A stretch of 15,336 nt of DNA from Bdellovibrionales bacterium (GTDB lineage Bacteria > Bdellovibrionota > Bdellovibrionia > Bdellovibrionales > UBA1609). The position numbers were made by a program, and so were the translations under genes. The notes below the pieces were generated by a model. The model ran no database searches. It saw nothing but the letters and a program-made list of their open reading frames with translations, and was not told where the DNA came from. The stretch lies in assembly GCA_028279085.1 (NCBI GenBank), contig JANQSX010000085.1:1-15336 (forward strand). Reading direction: 5' to 3'. Positions 13,844-15,336 of the stretch are shown here, in pieces; within the stretch, counting starts at the first letter, position 1, and every line of letters begins with the position of its first letter.

Positions 13844-15316
13844 TCGTAGGGGTTTTAAAGTGGGAAATAAAATAATATCTCTGATGCTGGGCTGATCAGC
13901 TAGTATCAGGATCAATCTTTCCACTCCTAAGCCCACTCCTCCAGTAGGAGGCATACCCACATCAATAGCTTGTGCAAACTCATGATCCATAGGGTGAGCT
14001 TCTTCGTTTGTTTTTCTTTGCTGTTCCTGTTCTTCCAACCTTCTTCTTTGTTCCAATGGATCATTTAACTCCGTATAGGCATTACCTAATTCCATACCAG
14101 CTACGATCGGCTCAAATCGTTCCACTAAATCTTTATGTGTACGATGATCTTTAGTTAAAGGAGATATGTCCTTTGGAAAATCAGTAATAAACACCGGATC
14201 CCAAATCTTTTTTTCCGCTGTGAGTTCAAAAGCTTCCATAATCATAGCTCCGCGTCCTGTTTCTTTTTCAAAATCCGATCCTAAAGATTTTATTTTTTTA
14301 AATAATTCCTGGTTATTCATTTGTTCTACGGAAAAACCCCCTTCTTTTTTAATCCCTTCTAATACACTTATTCTTTTCCAGGGTGGAGTAAAATCCAAAG
14401 CACGACCTTGATACTCAAATTTTAAATTACCTTTTATGCTTTTTACTACATGGCAAACCAGTTCTTCAAACTGTTTCATTTGATATACATAATCTGTGTA
14501 AGCTTCATAGTATTCCAACATCATAAACTCAGGGTTATGAGAGCGATCGATGCCTTCATTTCTGAAATTTTTTCCTAACTCATAAACTTTTTCAAAACCT
14601 CCTATGATAAGCCTTTTTAAATACAGTTCAGGGGAAATTTTTAAGTATAGATCACAATCCAAAGCACGATGGTGAGTGGAAAAAGGTTGAGCCGCCGCCC
14701 CTCCGTAAAGAGGTTGCAATACGGGTGTATCCACTTCAATAAAACCTCTTTTATCCATGAAAGAGCGAATCTCTTTTATAACTTTTGAACGAGTGAGAAA
14801 GACTTTTTTGGATTTCGGATTCATAATGAGATCTAAATATCGTCTGCGGTATTTTAATTCCGTATCTTCCACACCATGATATTTTTCCGGAAGAGGTTCT
14901 ACACTTTTACATAGAATTTGAAAAGTTTTGCACCTTAAAGTCAGTTCCCCTTTTTTAGTGCGAAACATAGTACCTTCAATACCTACAATATCTCCGATAT
15001 CTACTAAGGAAAAAAACTGGTTGGATTGTTCATCCACTTCTTGGGTTTTAAGATAACATTGTAAAACACCTTCTTGATCCTGAATGTTAAAAAAAGCCGC
15101 TTTGCCCATGCCCCTTTTAAGCATGAGACGGCCAGCGATTTTTACTTCCCCTGGAGAAGGCTCTCCTGTTTTTAAGTGCTCATATTGCTTCTGTGCTTGA
15201 GCACTTAAGTGAGATCGTTTAAAGTTATGAGGATAAGGGTTAAGGTTTTTTTCTAAAAGAGTTTTAAGTTTTCTTTTTTTTTCTTCTCTTAAAACAGTGT
15301 CTTTTTTTATATCCAT
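13838..15316 (-). CDS. lysS: Lysine--tRNA ligase, class II (LysRS)
   Basis: Charges tRNA-Lys with lysine using ATP in the cytosol. The 492-residue product has the normal length. An N-terminal OB-fold anticodon-binding domain shows VKIAGRLMLKRGMGKAAF (58-75) and NIQDQEGVLQCYL. The class II catalytic domain starts near 160 with RRRYLDL, motif 1 around RGFIEVDTPVLQ (190-201) and YGGAAAQPFSTHHRALD (204-220). Motif 2 is FRNEGIDRSHNPEFMMLEYY (251-270). Motif 3 is GVGLGVERLILIL (460-472), and the protein ends FPTLKPLRN, as usual for the family. ATG 15316 is preceded by an AG-rich stretch (AAGAGAAAG) that may serve as ribosome binding site. Its promoter lies outside the window or in the last bases. 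The stop TGA lies within a 19-bp repeat unit, so the repeat has landed right at the gene end without visible loss of protein. It points the same way as the three helicase genes but is separated from them by a 557-base repeat-rich spacer (measured to ATG 13280). Confidence 0.97.
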   Translation of the reverse strand: MDIKKDTVLREEKKRKLKTLLEKNLNPYPHNFKRSHLSAQAQKQYEHLKTGEPSPGEVKIAGRLMLKRGMGKAAFFNIQDQEGVLQCYLKTQEVDEQSNQFFSLVDIGDIVGIEGTMFRTKKGELTLRCKTFQILCKSVEPLPEKYHGVEDTELKYRRRYLDLIMNPKSKKVFLTRSKVIKEIRSFMDKRGFIEVDTPVLQPLYGGAAAQPFSTHHRALDCDLYLKISPELYLKRLIIGGFEKVYELGKNFRNEGIDRSHNPEFMMLEYYEAYTDYVYQMKQFEELVCHVVKSIKGNLKFEYQGRALDFTPPWKRISVLEGIKKEGGFSVEQMNNQELFKKIKSLGSDFEKETGRGAMIMEAFELTAEKKIWDPVFITDFPKDISPLTKDHRTHKDLVERFEPIVAGMELGNAYTELNDPLEQRRRLEEQEQQRKTNEEAHPMDHEFAQAIDVGMPPTGGVGLGVERLILILADQPSIRDIILFPTLKPLRN

Positions 15317-15336
15317 TTTTGTTTTTCTTTCTCTTA

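Overview
This is an AT-rich bacterial window. Two housekeeping blocks flank a large lineage-specific insert. On the left are the 3' end of secD and a complete secF (+ strand), which encode the SecDF part of the protein export machinery. On the right is a complete lysS (- strand), a class II lysyl-tRNA synthetase. The gene types and the abundance of short palindromic repeats that read as WIPAxAGMTK fit a Gram-negative bacterium, possibly an intracellular or host-associated lineage. I cannot assign a taxon from sequence alone.

Between them, on the - strand, lie three tandem paralogous genes of 3.5, 2.9 and 4.6 kb (called A, B and C here, from left to right). Each encodes the same unusual architecture: (1) a hydrophobic N-terminal segment that looks like a Sec signal peptide and ends at a conserved FAC-SKAF site; (2) a short N-terminal region of unknown type; (3) a full superfamily 2 helicase/translocase core with intact Walker A, DEAH, (S/T)TATP and QMVHRIGRVLR motifs; (4) a C-terminal array of 8, 5 or 14 repeats of about 65-70 residues. 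The repeats follow the pattern PxYEEL...W..QR..DPEL.HIPK.L...YKEW...GW.YVR. Their IPxxLxxxYKEWxGW core resembles the phage-integrase repeat unit family, which is my inference. After the signal region, B and C contain no cysteine except the one at the predicted cleavage site, and A has only two more.

The genes are embedded in repeats. B and C have tandem hairpin-forming elements at their 5' ends that keep an open reading frame and extend the ORF upstream of the likely start. The 13281-13837 spacer holds two near-identical 80-bp direct repeats, REP-like hairpins and 17- and 19-bp tandem units. The upstream leader of A (about 5081-5273) is homologous to the leader upstream of C (about 13409-13592), so a gene plus promoter unit was duplicated.

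The most interesting reading is a family of exported or lipid-anchored helicases with modular, recombining repeat arrays that could be nucleic-acid or protein recognition surfaces, perhaps directed at a host or at extracellular DNA. Export, repeat function and target are all inferences. The architecture, motifs, copy numbers and duplications are read directly from the sequence.
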